Below, one piece after another: positions 1-6,384 of a stretch of DNA of 7,761 nucleotides. How positions within the stretch are numbered: the first letter of the stretch is position 1; each line of letters starts with the position of its first letter. Under the pieces are notes generated by a model. The model worked only from the letters and a program-made list of their open reading frames with translations, had not been told where the DNA came from and made no database searches. Source of the DNA: Bacillota bacterium (GTDB lineage Bacteria > Bacillota > Limnochordia > Limnochordales > ZCTH02-B6); assembly GCA_003387805.1 (NCBI GenBank), contig QGSR01000081.1:1-7761 (forward strand), written 5' to 3'. A program made the translations under genes and the position numbers.

Positions 1-2
1 CG

Positions 3-1943
3 GCCGCGGTCCGCGGGGGCGGGCGGAGCGGCGCGGGGGGCGCACCCGCCGTTCACAGCGTGCGGGCCGGGCTGGGCTACGGCGGCGGCGAGTTCACCGT
101 CCACGGCGACGTGGTGTTTTTCGTGGCCGACGGGCGCCTTTGGCGGCAGGGACTGATGGAGGGCCGGGCCACGCCGCTGACGCATGCCGTCGGGCAGGCG
201 GCGTCGCCGGCCGTGTCGCCCGACGGCCGGTTCGTCGCCTACGTGCACAGCGCCGAGCGGCGCGACTGCGTGGCGGTGGTGGACGCCCACGGCCTCCACT
301 GGCCGCAGCGGCTCATGCACGGCGACGATTTTTACATGCAGCCCGCCTGGCATCCGGACGGGGACAAGCTGGCCGTCATCGCGTGGAACCACCCGCAGAT
401 GCCTTGGGACGGCACCGAGCTGCGAGTCATGACGCTGCGGTTCGACGAGCACGACGCGGCACGGCCGCCCGCCGTGGCCTCGGTGGAAGTCGTGGCGGGC
501 GGGCCGGAGGAGTCGGTGCTTCAGCCCGAGTTTTCGCCCGACGGGCGCTTCCTGGCCTACGTTTCCGACCGCAGCGGCTGGTGGCATTTGTATTTGTACG
601 ATTTGGCCACGGGCCGGCACACGCAGCTCACCGACGGCGAATTCGAGGTGGGCCTGCCCGCGTGGGTGCAAGGCCTGCGGACGTACGCGTTCGCGCCCGA
701 CGGCCGCTCGCTTTTCTACATCCGCAACGAGGCGGGCTTCCATTCCGTGTGGTGCGTCCGCCTGGAAGACGCCGACGGCCCGGCGGGCGCAAAGGACGCG
801 GCGGGCGGGAGCGCGCGGCATTTCCGCATCCCGTCGCTGTTTGACGAATACACGGTGCTTTCGCAAGTCGCCGTGGCGCCGGCGGCCCATGAAGCCGGCG
901 CGGCTGCCGGCGGCGCCGCGGGCGCGGCGTCGGGCACGGGCCCGGAATCCGGCCGGGACCCGGCCGGCGGCGCGCACGCCGTGGACATCGCCTGCATCGC
1001 CTCGGCGCCGGACATTCCGCCGCGCGTCGTCGTCGGACGCGTCGCATTGGGGCCGGAGGCGGCGCCGGCCGCGGCGGGGGCGGCCGCCGGGTCCGGAGCG
1101 CCCCGGGCCGTGGTGGTGCGCCGCAGCCAGTTCGAGCGCTTCGAGCCGGGCCTCATCTCCATGCCGAAGGCGGTGAAGTGGACGGCGCCCGACGGCACCG
1201 AGGTGCACGGTCTGTATTACCCGCCGGCCAATCCGCGCTTTGTCGCCGAAGGTTTGCCGCCGGCCGTCGTCAACATCCACGGCGGGCCGACGTCGCAGTC
1301 TTTGCCCGAGTTCGAGCCGCGGGCGCAGTGGTTCACGAGCCGGGGCTACGCCTTCCTGGCCGTCAACTACCGCGGCAGCACCGGCTACGGCCGGGCCTAC
1401 CGGGAGCAGCTGAAAGGCCGCTGGGGCCTGGTGGACGTGGAAGACGCCGTGAGCGGCGCCCGGTACCTGGTCGACCAGGGCCTGGCCGACGGGCGGCGCC
1501 TGGTGGTGCTCGGCGGCAGCGCGGGCGGGTACACGGTGCTGCGGGCGCTCATCACGCACCCGGGCTTTTTCCGGGCCGGCATTTGCCTGTACGGCGTGGC
1601 CGACTTGTTCGGCATGGCTTCGGATACGCACAAGTTCGAGGAGCGCTACATGGATTCGCTGGTGGGGCCGCTGCCGCAGGCGGCCGACCTGTACCGGGAG
1701 CTTTCGCCGGTGTTCCACGCGCACAAGATCCAGGATCCCGTGGCCGTGTTCCAGGGCGCGGAGGACGAAGTGGTGCCCAAGGCGCAGTCGGATCAGATCG
1801 TGGCGGCGCTGCGGGCGAAGGGCGTGCCCCACGAGTACCACGTGTACGAAGGCGAAGGCCACGGCTGGCGCAAGCCGGAGACGGTCGAGGCGTACTACGC
1901 GGCCGTGGACGCGTTTTTGCGGAAATACGTCGTGTTCGCGTAA
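3..1943 (+). CDS. S9-family serine peptidase (acylaminoacyl/dipeptidyl peptidase type), 5' partial
   Basis: This is a prolyl-oligopeptidase-family (S9) peptidase, expected to cleave dipeptides or acylated residues from short peptides, probably in the cytoplasm. Numbering from the GTG at base 60, the N-terminal two thirds is a TolB/WD40-like propeller with repeated SPDGRF/APDGRS motifs. The catalytic domain spans about residues 375-625. It shows HGGP (H407), the NYRGSTGYG motif (N436-Y437), the nucleophile in GGSAGGY (S487), the acid in GAEDEVVP (D569) and the base in GEGHGW (H601). The frame stays open to the window edge, and the opening YGGGEF...GDVVFFV matches a conserved internal segment that family members carry after a further N-terminal stretch. 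The GTG at 60 is therefore probably not the start, and some 60-80 residues are likely missing; any signal peptide cannot be judged. Two Ala/Gly-rich inserts (residues 277-306 and 331-349) interrupt the late propeller. Family assignment is firm; the substrate is unknown. Confidence 0.93.
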   Translation, partial: AAVRGGGRSGAGGAPAVHSVRAGLGYGGGEFTVHGDVVFFVADGRLWRQGLMEGRATPLTHAVGQAASPAVSPDGRFVAYVHSAERRDCVAVVDAHGLHWPQRLMHGDDFYMQPAWHPDGDKLAVIAWNHPQMPWDGTELRVMTLRFDEHDAARPPAVASVEVVAGGPEESVLQPEFSPDGRFLAYVSDRSGWWHLYLYDLATGRHTQLTDGEFEVGLPAWVQGLRTYAFAPDGRSLFYIRNEAGFHSVWCVRLEDADGPAGAKDAAGGSARHFRIPSLFDEYTVLSQVAVAPAAHEAGAAAGGAAGAASGTGPESGRDPAGGAHAVDIACIASAPDIPPRVVVGRVALGPEAAPAAAGAAAGSGAPRAVVVRRSQFERFEPGLISMPKAVKWTAPDGTEVHGLYYPPANPRFVAEGLPPAVVNIHGGPTSQSLPEFEPRAQWFTSRGYAFLAVNYRGSTGYGRAYREQLKGRWGLVDVEDAVSGARYLVDQGLADGRRLVVLGGSAGGYTVLRALITHPGFFRAGICLYGVADLFGMASDTHKFEERYMDSLVGPLPQAADLYRELSPVFHAHKIQDPVAVFQGAEDEVVPKAQSDQIVAALRAKGVPHEYHVYEGEGHGWRKPETVEAYYAAVDAFLRKYVVFA

Positions 1944-1995
1944 GGACGCGCGCCGTCCGGTTCGGGCTGCCGGCCGACGCAAGTATTGAGCCGTG

Positions 1996-2004
1996 AAAGG
2001 GGGG
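1996..2004 (+). promoter_or_regulatory. Shine-Dalgarno site of the redoxin gene
   Basis: The purine run AAAGGGGGG ends 7 bases before the ATG at 2012 and supports that start. A GTG at 1993 opens a competing frame, but that frame lacks any conserved content. Confidence 0.6.
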
Positions 2005-2011
2005 CGGGACC

Positions 2012-2482
2012 ATGGACGATCGGGCGGTGCCGTCGGTAGGCGCCATCGCGCCGGACTTTACGCTGCTGGACGTCGACGGCAGCCCCGTCCGTCTGTCCGA
2101 GTACCGGGGGGACAGCTGCGTCGTCCTGTACTTCATGCGGGCCTTCGGCTGCCTGCCGTGCCGGGCCCACGCCCGGCGGCTGTCGGCGCAAAAAATCCGG
2201 CTTAAGAGCTACGGGGCGGCGGTGGCGGTCATTGGTCCCGGCACCCGCGAAGAGGCGGCGAAACTGGCGGCCAAGATGAAAAAGCCGATTCCGGTGCTGG
2301 CCGACGAGACCGGCGAGGTGGCGGCCGCGTACGGCTTCCGCCGCGTGCTGTTCCGCACGGTTTTGCAGAGCGGCACCGTCGTTGTCGACCGGGACGGGGT
2401 CATCCGCTACATGCGGCGGGTGACAAACCCGTCCGCGTCGCTGGACGAGGACGGGCTCTTCCTGGCGCTGCGCCATCTCTAG
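2012..2482 (+). CDS. Peroxiredoxin-like redoxin-domain protein (AhpC/TSA type) with CxxC
   Basis: This 156-residue protein has a thioredoxin fold and lacks a signal peptide or membrane segment, so it is probably cytoplasmic. Residues 7-35 (GAIAPDFTLLDVDG, then VRLSEYRG) are the typical redoxin N-terminus. A beta strand, CVVLYFMRAF, leads into GCLPCRAH, with Cys47 and Cys50 in the place of the peroxidatic cysteine. The C-terminal half contains GTVVVDRDGVIRY, the usual late strand pair. Proteins of this family reduce hydroperoxides or act as thiol oxidoreductases. The CxxC pair suggests an intramolecular disulfide rather than a dimeric 2-Cys mechanism, which is inference. The start is the ATG preceded by a purine-rich ribosome binding site. 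The gene lies 68 bases after the peptidase stop on the same strand, so co-transcription is possible, and is followed by a terminator-like structure. Peroxidase versus general disulfide reductase cannot be decided here. Confidence 0.85.
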   Translation: MDDRAVPSVGAIAPDFTLLDVDGSPVRLSEYRGDSCVVLYFMRAFGCLPCRAHARRLSAQKIRLKSYGAAVAVIGPGTREEAAKLAAKMKKPIPVLADETGEVAAAYGFRRVLFRTVLQSGTVVVDRDGVIRYMRRVTNPSASLDEDGLFLALRHL

Positions 2483-2497
2483 CCGGTCTTTTGAAAC

Positions 2498-2523
2498 GGT
2501 CGCTTTTCAAGGCGGCCCTTTTT
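2498..2523 (+). terminator. Probable intrinsic terminator after the redoxin gene
   Basis: GGTCGC (2498-2503) can pair with GCGGCC (2512-2517), with one G-U pair, around an 8-base loop. It is followed by C and then TTTTT (2519-2523). The structure begins 16 bases after the redoxin stop, where a terminator is expected. The stem is only 6 bp, so strength is uncertain. The 3' arm and T-tract belong to a tandem repeat, so a second arm followed by TTTTT lies 16 bases further on. Confidence 0.4.
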
Positions 2524-2550
2524 CAAGGCGGCCCTTTTTCAAGGCGGCCC
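2503..2550. repeat. Three tandem copies of a 16-bp unit
   Basis: The unit TTTTTCAAGGCGGCCC occurs at 2519-2534 and 2535-2550 exactly, and at 2503-2518 with C for the first T. It lies wholly between the redoxin stop and the glycosidase ribosome binding site. Each copy carries a possible terminator 3' arm (GCGGCC); the first two copies are followed by T5, the third is not. GGCGGCC of any copy can also pair with GGCCGCC at 2571-2577. Confidence 0.9.
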
Positions 2551-2585
2551 TCACGGGAAACGCACCGAGCGGCCGCCGGCTTCAC

Positions 2586-2590
2586 GGAGG
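2586..2590 (+). promoter_or_regulatory. Shine-Dalgarno site fixing the glycosidase GTG start
   Basis: GGAGG ends 7 bases before the GTG at 2598. This is a strong match at good spacing, and no competing in-frame ATG occurs near the predicted signal peptide. Confidence 0.75.
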
Positions 2591-2597
2591 ATTCATC

Positions 2598-5105
2598 GTG
2601 GCGGGTTTGTTTGCTGTCCGAAGGAAGACGTCCGGGTGGAACGCAGCGCTCGGCGGTGGGCGCCGGACGGGTGGGTCCGCCCGCTTTTTGATCGCAATTC
2701 TTGCCGTGCTCTTGTCCGCGGGTGCCGCCGTGGCGGACGCCGCGCTGGAAACCGTCGCGGCGCACGACGCGCTGGAAGCCGCCTGGACGCCCGTGGGACC
2801 GGGGGTTCACTATGCCGTCGTCGCTTGGTCCGCGGAGGATGCCGCGCAGACGGTGCACGTGCTGCGGGTGGAGCGGGGCCAGCGGTACGTCCGCCTGGCG
2901 GCGTCTTTGGGACGCGGCCAGGTGGAAGGCACGGAGTCGGTGCTGACCCAGGCGCTGCGCCTGAACGCCGCGGGCTTGCCAGGCAACAGTGGGGCGTTGG
3001 CTATGGGCGCGCCTTTGGCCGGAAGCGCGGCTTCTGCCGGCGGAGGAGGGCCGGCGGCCGTGGTCGGCGGCGTAAACGCGGACTTCTTCGCCTCGTCGCC
3101 GACGCCGGGCCTTCCCATCGGGTTGCACGTCCAAGGCGGCGAGGTCGTCGTCAGCCCGGCGGGCCGCCCCGTGTTTGCGGTGCTGCGGGACGGCCGGCCG
3201 GTCATCGGCGTGCCGCAGCTGGCGGGCGCGGTGTGGAGGGAGCAGCCGTCCGGCGCCGCGTTCGGCGCTCCGTCCGGCGCGGCGACCGGCGCCGCGGGCG
3301 ACGGCGGAGGGGGCTTGGCCGCCGCGGGCGGCTTCGACGACCTGCTGGTGCGGGCCTCCATCACCGAGGTGAACCGCCCGCCCAACGGCCTCGGCCTGGT
3401 GCTCTACACGCCTCGCTTCGGGACCGAAACGCCGCCGCTTCAGGGCACGGTGGTAACGCTGCGGGGCGTCATCGGCCCGCTGGAGAGCGGCCGGGTGTAC
3501 TCGGGCGTGGTGGCACGGAAGGAAGAGGGACGGGTCGGCGCGCCGGTGCGGGCGGCCATTCCCGCCGACGGCGTGGTGCTGGCCGGGCGGGGCCCGGCGG
3601 AGGTCTTGCTGGAGGACCTGTCGCCCGGCGAGTGGCTGCAGTTTCAGGTGGAGCTGCTGCCTCCCTTCGACCAGACGGCCGAGGCGGTGGCCGGCTGGCC
3701 CGTTCTCATCGAGAACGGCGTCGTGCAGCCGCTGAACGGTTCGGACACGCTGGTGGCGGGCCGGCACCCGCGCACCGCGCTCGGCTTCAACGACGAATAC
3801 TTGTTCCTGGTGGCGGCCGACGGGCGCCAGCCGGGGTACGCCGACGGCATGACGCTGGCCGAGCTGGCCGAGTTCATGGCGGCCTTGGGCGCCACGGAGG
3901 CCGTCAATCTGGACGGCGGCGGCTCCACCACGATGGTGCTGCGGCCGCCGGGCGAGGAACGGCCCGTCGTGGTGAACCGGCCGTCCGACGGCCATGAGCG
4001 GGTGGTGGCCAACGCGCTGTTCGTCGTCAGCACCGCACCGCCGGGCCCTCTGGCCACGTTGCACGTGCGTCCCGCGGCGCCGGCGGTGCTGGCGGGCGCG
4101 ACGCTGCCGCTGCAAGTGCTGGGTCTGGACGTCCACAACAATCCCGTGGCGGTGGAACCGGCGGCGGTGACGTGGACCGTCGGCGGCGACGAACACGCCG
4201 CCGGGGCCGCCCCCTTCGGGCTGCCGGCGACCGAACCCGGAATCTTGACGGTCACCGCCCGGGCCGGCGCCGCGGCGGCGACGGTGCCTATCGAAGTGGT
4301 AGCGCCGGAAGCCATCGCCCGCATCGAGCTCATCCCGGACATGCTGCACTTGGCGGCGGGCGAGAGCGCGTCGTTTGACGTCCGCGCGTTTGACGCGGCC
4401 GGGCGCCCCGTGTGGGTGGAACCTCGCCAACTGACATGGACGGTCAAAGGCGGGCTGTGCGGGCCCAGCGGCTCCGCTGCGTTCTTGGGCCTTTCCTGCG
4501 GCCCGGGAACGGCCGCGGTGGACCCGGCCGGACGCGTCAGCGGGCTGGGCCCCGGGGAAGCCGTGGTCGAGGCGCGCCTCGGCGCCGCGGCCGCCACGGC
4601 CGTCGTGACGGTGGATCGGCCGCCCGTGCTGCTCTCGGACTTCGAGACGCCCGGTGAGTGGTACGCCAATTCCGTGCGGGCCCAGGCCGCGCTGTCGTTC
4701 GTCGGCCCGCCGGACCACGTGCGCTCGGGCCGCCTGGCCGCCAAGCTGGTGTACGACCTGAGCGTGTCGCCCGGCGGCACCGCGGCGGCCTACGTCACGG
4801 CGGCGACGCCCATTCCGATTCCGGACCGCCCGCGGGGCATCGGCGTCTGGGTGTACGGCGACGCCAGCGGCCACTGGCTGCGGGCCAACTACATCGACGG
4901 CGACGGCCACCGCCAGGTCATGGACTTGACCCCGGTCGGGGGCCTGAACTGGGTCGGCTGGCGCTTCGTCCAGGGGGAGATCCCCGCGGACGCCGTGCTG
5001 CCCCTGCGCTTCGAGCGGGTGTACGTGGTGGAAATGCACCGGGAACGCCAGTCCCGGGGCGTCCTCTACTTCGACGACTTGGTGGCGCTCTACGGGCAGC
5101 CGTAG
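2598..5105 (+). CDS. Exported phosphodiester glycosidase (NAGPA/DUF2233) with Ig-like and C-terminal carbohydrate-binding-like domains
   Basis: This 835-residue protein is probably secreted. It has a basic N-terminus, a hydrophobic core at residues 30-46 (FLIAILAVLLSAGAAVA) and a likely cleavage near AVADA (46-48). A lead-in domain spans about 50-125. The NAGPA domain (about 150-478) shows GGVNADFF (157-164), RHPRTALGF (389-397), NLDGGGSTTM (437-446) and the closing NRPSDGHERVVANALFV. The family includes the mammalian enzyme that removes GlcNAc from a phosphodiester cap; bacterial members are thought to act on cell-surface or exopolysaccharide phosphodiesters. Two Ig-like (BIG-type) domains follow (about 483-568 and 572-672). 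The last region (676-833) begins LLSDFE and ends GVLYFDDLVALYG, resembling galactose-binding-like beta-sandwiches. Two low-complexity Ala/Gly inserts (131-156 and 215-248) interrupt the catalytic domain. The gene stands alone, convergent with the next. The family is secure; the substrate is unknown. Confidence 0.9.
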   Translation: MAGLFAVRRKTSGWNAALGGGRRTGGSARFLIAILAVLLSAGAAVADAALETVAAHDALEAAWTPVGPGVHYAVVAWSAEDAAQTVHVLRVERGQRYVRLAASLGRGQVEGTESVLTQALRLNAAGLPGNSGALAMGAPLAGSAASAGGGGPAAVVGGVNADFFASSPTPGLPIGLHVQGGEVVVSPAGRPVFAVLRDGRPVIGVPQLAGAVWREQPSGAAFGAPSGAATGAAGDGGGGLAAAGGFDDLLVRASITEVNRPPNGLGLVLYTPRFGTETPPLQGTVVTLRGVIGPLESGRVYSGVVARKEEGRVGAPVRAAIPADGVVLAGRGPAEVLLEDLSPGEWLQFQVELLPPFDQTAEAVAGWPVLIENGVVQPLNGSDTLVAGRHPRTALGFNDEYLFLVAADGRQPGYADGMTLAELAEFMAALGATEAVNLDGGGSTTMVLRPPGEERPVVVNRPSDGHERVVANALFVVSTAPPGPLATLHVRPAAPAVLAGATLPLQVLGLDVHNNPVAVEPAAVTWTVGGDEHAAGAAPFGLPATEPGILTVTARAGAAAATVPIEVVAPEAIARIELIPDMLHLAAGESASFDVRAFDAAGRPVWVEPRQLTWTVKGGLCGPSGSAAFLGLSCGPGTAAVDPAGRVSGLGPGEAVVEARLGAAAATAVVTVDRPPVLLSDFETPGEWYANSVRAQAALSFVGPPDHVRSGRLAAKLVYDLSVSPGGTAAAYVTAATPIPIPDRPRGIGVWVYGDASGHWLRANYIDGDGHRQVMDLTPVGGLNWVGWRFVQGEIPADAVLPLRFERVYVVEMHRERQSRGVLYFDDLVALYGQP

Positions 5106-5121
5106 CCGCGCGGCGCCCGCC

Positions 5122-5154
5122 GGTCGGGCTTCGCAAGCTGCTCAAACCCGAGCC
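5122..5154. terminator. Possible hairpin between convergent genes
   Basis: GGTCGGGCTT (5122-5131) can pair with AAACCCGAGCC (5144-5154), with one bulge and one mismatch. It lies between the convergent stops at 5105 and 5144 and overlaps the last codons of the minus-strand gene. No T-tract follows on either strand, so a terminator role is weakly supported. Confidence 0.25.
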
Positions 5155-5750
5155 ATGATGCGATACGCTTCCCAGGCGCACGCGGCCGCCAGCAGCACGG
5201 CGGCGGCCGCCAGCCCGGCCCAGTGCACGCCGTCCCGCAGCGAAGGCCGCGGCACGACGGGCTCCGCACGCATGGTCCAAATGTTCGGCGAGCGGCTCAA
5301 GGAGATGCCGTGGGTGGCCGCGGCCAGCAGGCAATAGGCGGCGATTTCGTACAGCCCCGATCGGCCGAAGACGGTCAACGACGGCGCCAGCCGCCCGGCT
5401 TCAGCGATGCTGAAGGAGTTGGTGCCGATGGTAACGCCGTACATGACCGCCCATACCAGCGGCGGCCAGTACCCCAGCGGGAGCCGTCCGACGATGAGGA
5501 GCCTGTTCGGGATGAACACCAGCAGGACCGCCACGACGGCGTTGATGACGAGGATGCGAACAAATTCCAGGAGAAACGTGTCCGCGGCCTCGTCGCCCGC
5601 CAGCAGCGCCGCGCCCGTTCTCCCGCGCATAATCCCTTCCGGCAAAAAGTGATACGAGAGCGTCCACGCGACGAAGAAGGCCGCGAGGCCTGCGCCGTAC
5701 AGTGCAGCGAAGCGAACGACGAGCCGGCGGTGACGCAGCAGCGAATGCAC
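5142..5750 (-). CDS. Polytopic membrane protein, possibly SpoIIM/DUF95-like
   Basis: This integral membrane protein of about 202 residues has five hydrophobic segments: VRFAALYGAGLAAFFVAWTL, LEFVRILVINAVVAVLLVFI, YWPPLVWAVMYGVTIGT, GLYEIAAYCLLAAATHGI and WAGLAAAAVLLAAACAW. The pattern FVRILVINAVVAVLL followed by GxYE-type residues before the fourth helix recalls SpoIIM/DUF95 proteins, membrane factors that include one for forespore engulfment, but the match is from memory and weak. The frame stays open to a GTG at 5948. I prefer the GTG at 5750: upstream codons have many A/T third positions and rare-looking codons (AGA, ATT, ACA) unlike the body, and GAGAGGGTGG lies shortly before 5750 on the minus strand. 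The protein would then start with a short basic segment (HSLLRHRRL) before helix 1. It is convergent with the glycosidase and divergent from the decarboxylase. No enzyme motif is seen. Confidence 0.6.
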   Translation of the reverse strand: MHSLLRHRRLVVRFAALYGAGLAAFFVAWTLSYHFLPEGIMRGRTGAALLAGDEAADTFLLEFVRILVINAVVAVLLVFIPNRLLIVGRLPLGYWPPLVWAVMYGVTIGTNSFSIAEAGRLAPSLTVFGRSGLYEIAAYCLLAAATHGISLSRSPNIWTMRAEPVVPRPSLRDGVHWAGLAAAAVLLAAACAWEAYRIMARV

Positions 5751-5991
5751 CGACGGTTGCCACCCTCTCAGGAAATTTGTCCCAGAGAGACTTCGCAGGC
5801 GACGGGCGTTTTCCTCGCGAGGAGGCGGGGTATGTGTTTGTGCGTCGTATGGAATTTGGTCAATTGGCCCCGATTGCAAAAGGCCGGCTGACGACGCCGC
5901 GACCGTGAAAAAGACGACTGCGAATTTGCGAGCGCGCTGTGAAAACACCCATGGTTAAGCGGTTTGCCGGCGCCGGGCGCCGGGCGGGCAC

Positions 5992-6037
5992 GATTCGGTC
6001 AGATTGACCAACCGCGTTTGGTCTAGTTGACCGAATC
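5992..6037. promoter_or_regulatory. Long imperfect palindrome with two operator-like 13-mers
   Basis: The arms 5992-6011 and 6018-6037 are inverted copies matching at 17 of 20 positions around a 6-base spacer (CCGCGT). The outer 10 bp (GATTCGGTCA/TGACCGAATC) are perfect. Each arm also holds its own dyad: GGTCAGATTGACC (5997-6009, perfect GGTCA/TGACC) and GGTCTAGTTGACC (6020-6032). Their centres are 23 bp apart, about two helical turns. No T-tract adjoins, which argues against a terminator. The position between divergent genes suggests a repressor or activator binding region; the cognate regulator is not in the window. Confidence 0.5.
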
Positions 6038-6331
6038 TCCTACGCAACAAAATGAGACTACCCGGCTTGCCGCTCCTGCGGGCGGTGTGCGAGGCCCGGA
6101 GGGGCGTCGTGCGCCCGGGCCCGTCGGCCCGGCGGAGCAGCGCCCGGACGCGGGCGACCGGCATGCATGAAGTTGTGGTCTTTCCGTTGGTCCGCGGCGC
6201 GGACCGCGCGCCACGACCCGTCAGTCCGAGCATATCGCTCCGTGTCAGGCGGAGCCGGCTCGCCGGGCGCGCCGCAGGAATCGCCCGCCCGGCGGTGAAC
6301 AGACTATGAAATCTTGCGCCGGAGCGCCGCG

Positions 6332-6360
6332 TGCCGCCCCGTTGGCCGGCGCCGGCGGCA
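6332..6360 (+). promoter_or_regulatory. Hairpin just upstream of the decarboxylase ribosome binding site
   Basis: TGCCGCC (6332-6338) pairs perfectly with GGCGGCA (6354-6360), and the 15-base loop contains a further GGC/GCC pairing. A perfect 12-bp palindrome GCCGGCGCCGGC (6345-6356) offers an alternative fold. The structure ends 8 bases before AGGAGG, so it could affect translation. Such stems arise easily in DNA this GC-rich, so a role is inference. Confidence 0.25.
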
Positions 6361-6368
6361 TACGCTGT

Positions 6369-6374
6369 AGGAGG
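6369..6374 (+). promoter_or_regulatory. Shine-Dalgarno site of the decarboxylase gene
   Basis: AGGAGG ends 10 bases before the GTG at 6385. The nearer GTG at 6377 meets a stop (TGA) after two further codons, so it cannot be the start. Confidence 0.75.
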
Positions 6375-6384
6375 CTGTGATTCA

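Larger units (their letters stand above)
5751..6384. other. Divergent intergenic region of 634 bases
   Basis: I see no convincing gene here. The part nearest the membrane-protein gene (about 5751-5960) is less GC-rich than its surroundings and contains TTGGTCAATTGGCC (5856-5869). A long imperfect palindrome occupies 5992-6037. The rest (about 6040-6360) is GC-rich, with several possible hairpins: a 7-bp perfect stem at 6189-6205 (GGTCCGC/GCGGACC), a 10-bp palindrome GAGCCGGCTC at 6252-6261, a 9-bp perfect stem at 6261-6269/6286-6294, and a 7-bp stem at 6332-6338/6354-6360. Small open frames here look like chance products of GC richness and lack ribosome binding sites. I could not recognise a riboswitch, T-box or known small RNA. 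Confidence 0.6.

Noticed and set aside
1178..1996. A 272-codon plus-strand frame overlapping the peptidase catalytic domain
   Set aside because: Arg/Gly-rich composition and no motifs, while the alternative frame has the full S9 catalytic triad. It is a shadow frame.
2523..5039. An 838-codon open frame on the minus strand opposite the glycosidase gene
   Set aside because: Its translation is rich in Arg, His, Gly and Gln, with no domain, and it mirrors a well-supported gene. Strong third-position GC bias keeps the antisense frame open.
5992..6037. The long palindrome as a rho-independent terminator
   Set aside because: No T-tract follows on either strand, and it lies upstream of both divergent genes rather than after a stop.
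6150..6230. A T-box or other known riboswitch in the decarboxylase leader
   Set aside because: GGTCCGCGGCGCGGACC looked suggestive, but there is no T-box consensus and no terminator/antiterminator pair on either strand.
6052..6309. An 85-codon plus-strand frame in the divergent intergenic region
   Set aside because: No ribosome binding site, Arg/Ala-rich composition and no recognisable domain; likely chance.
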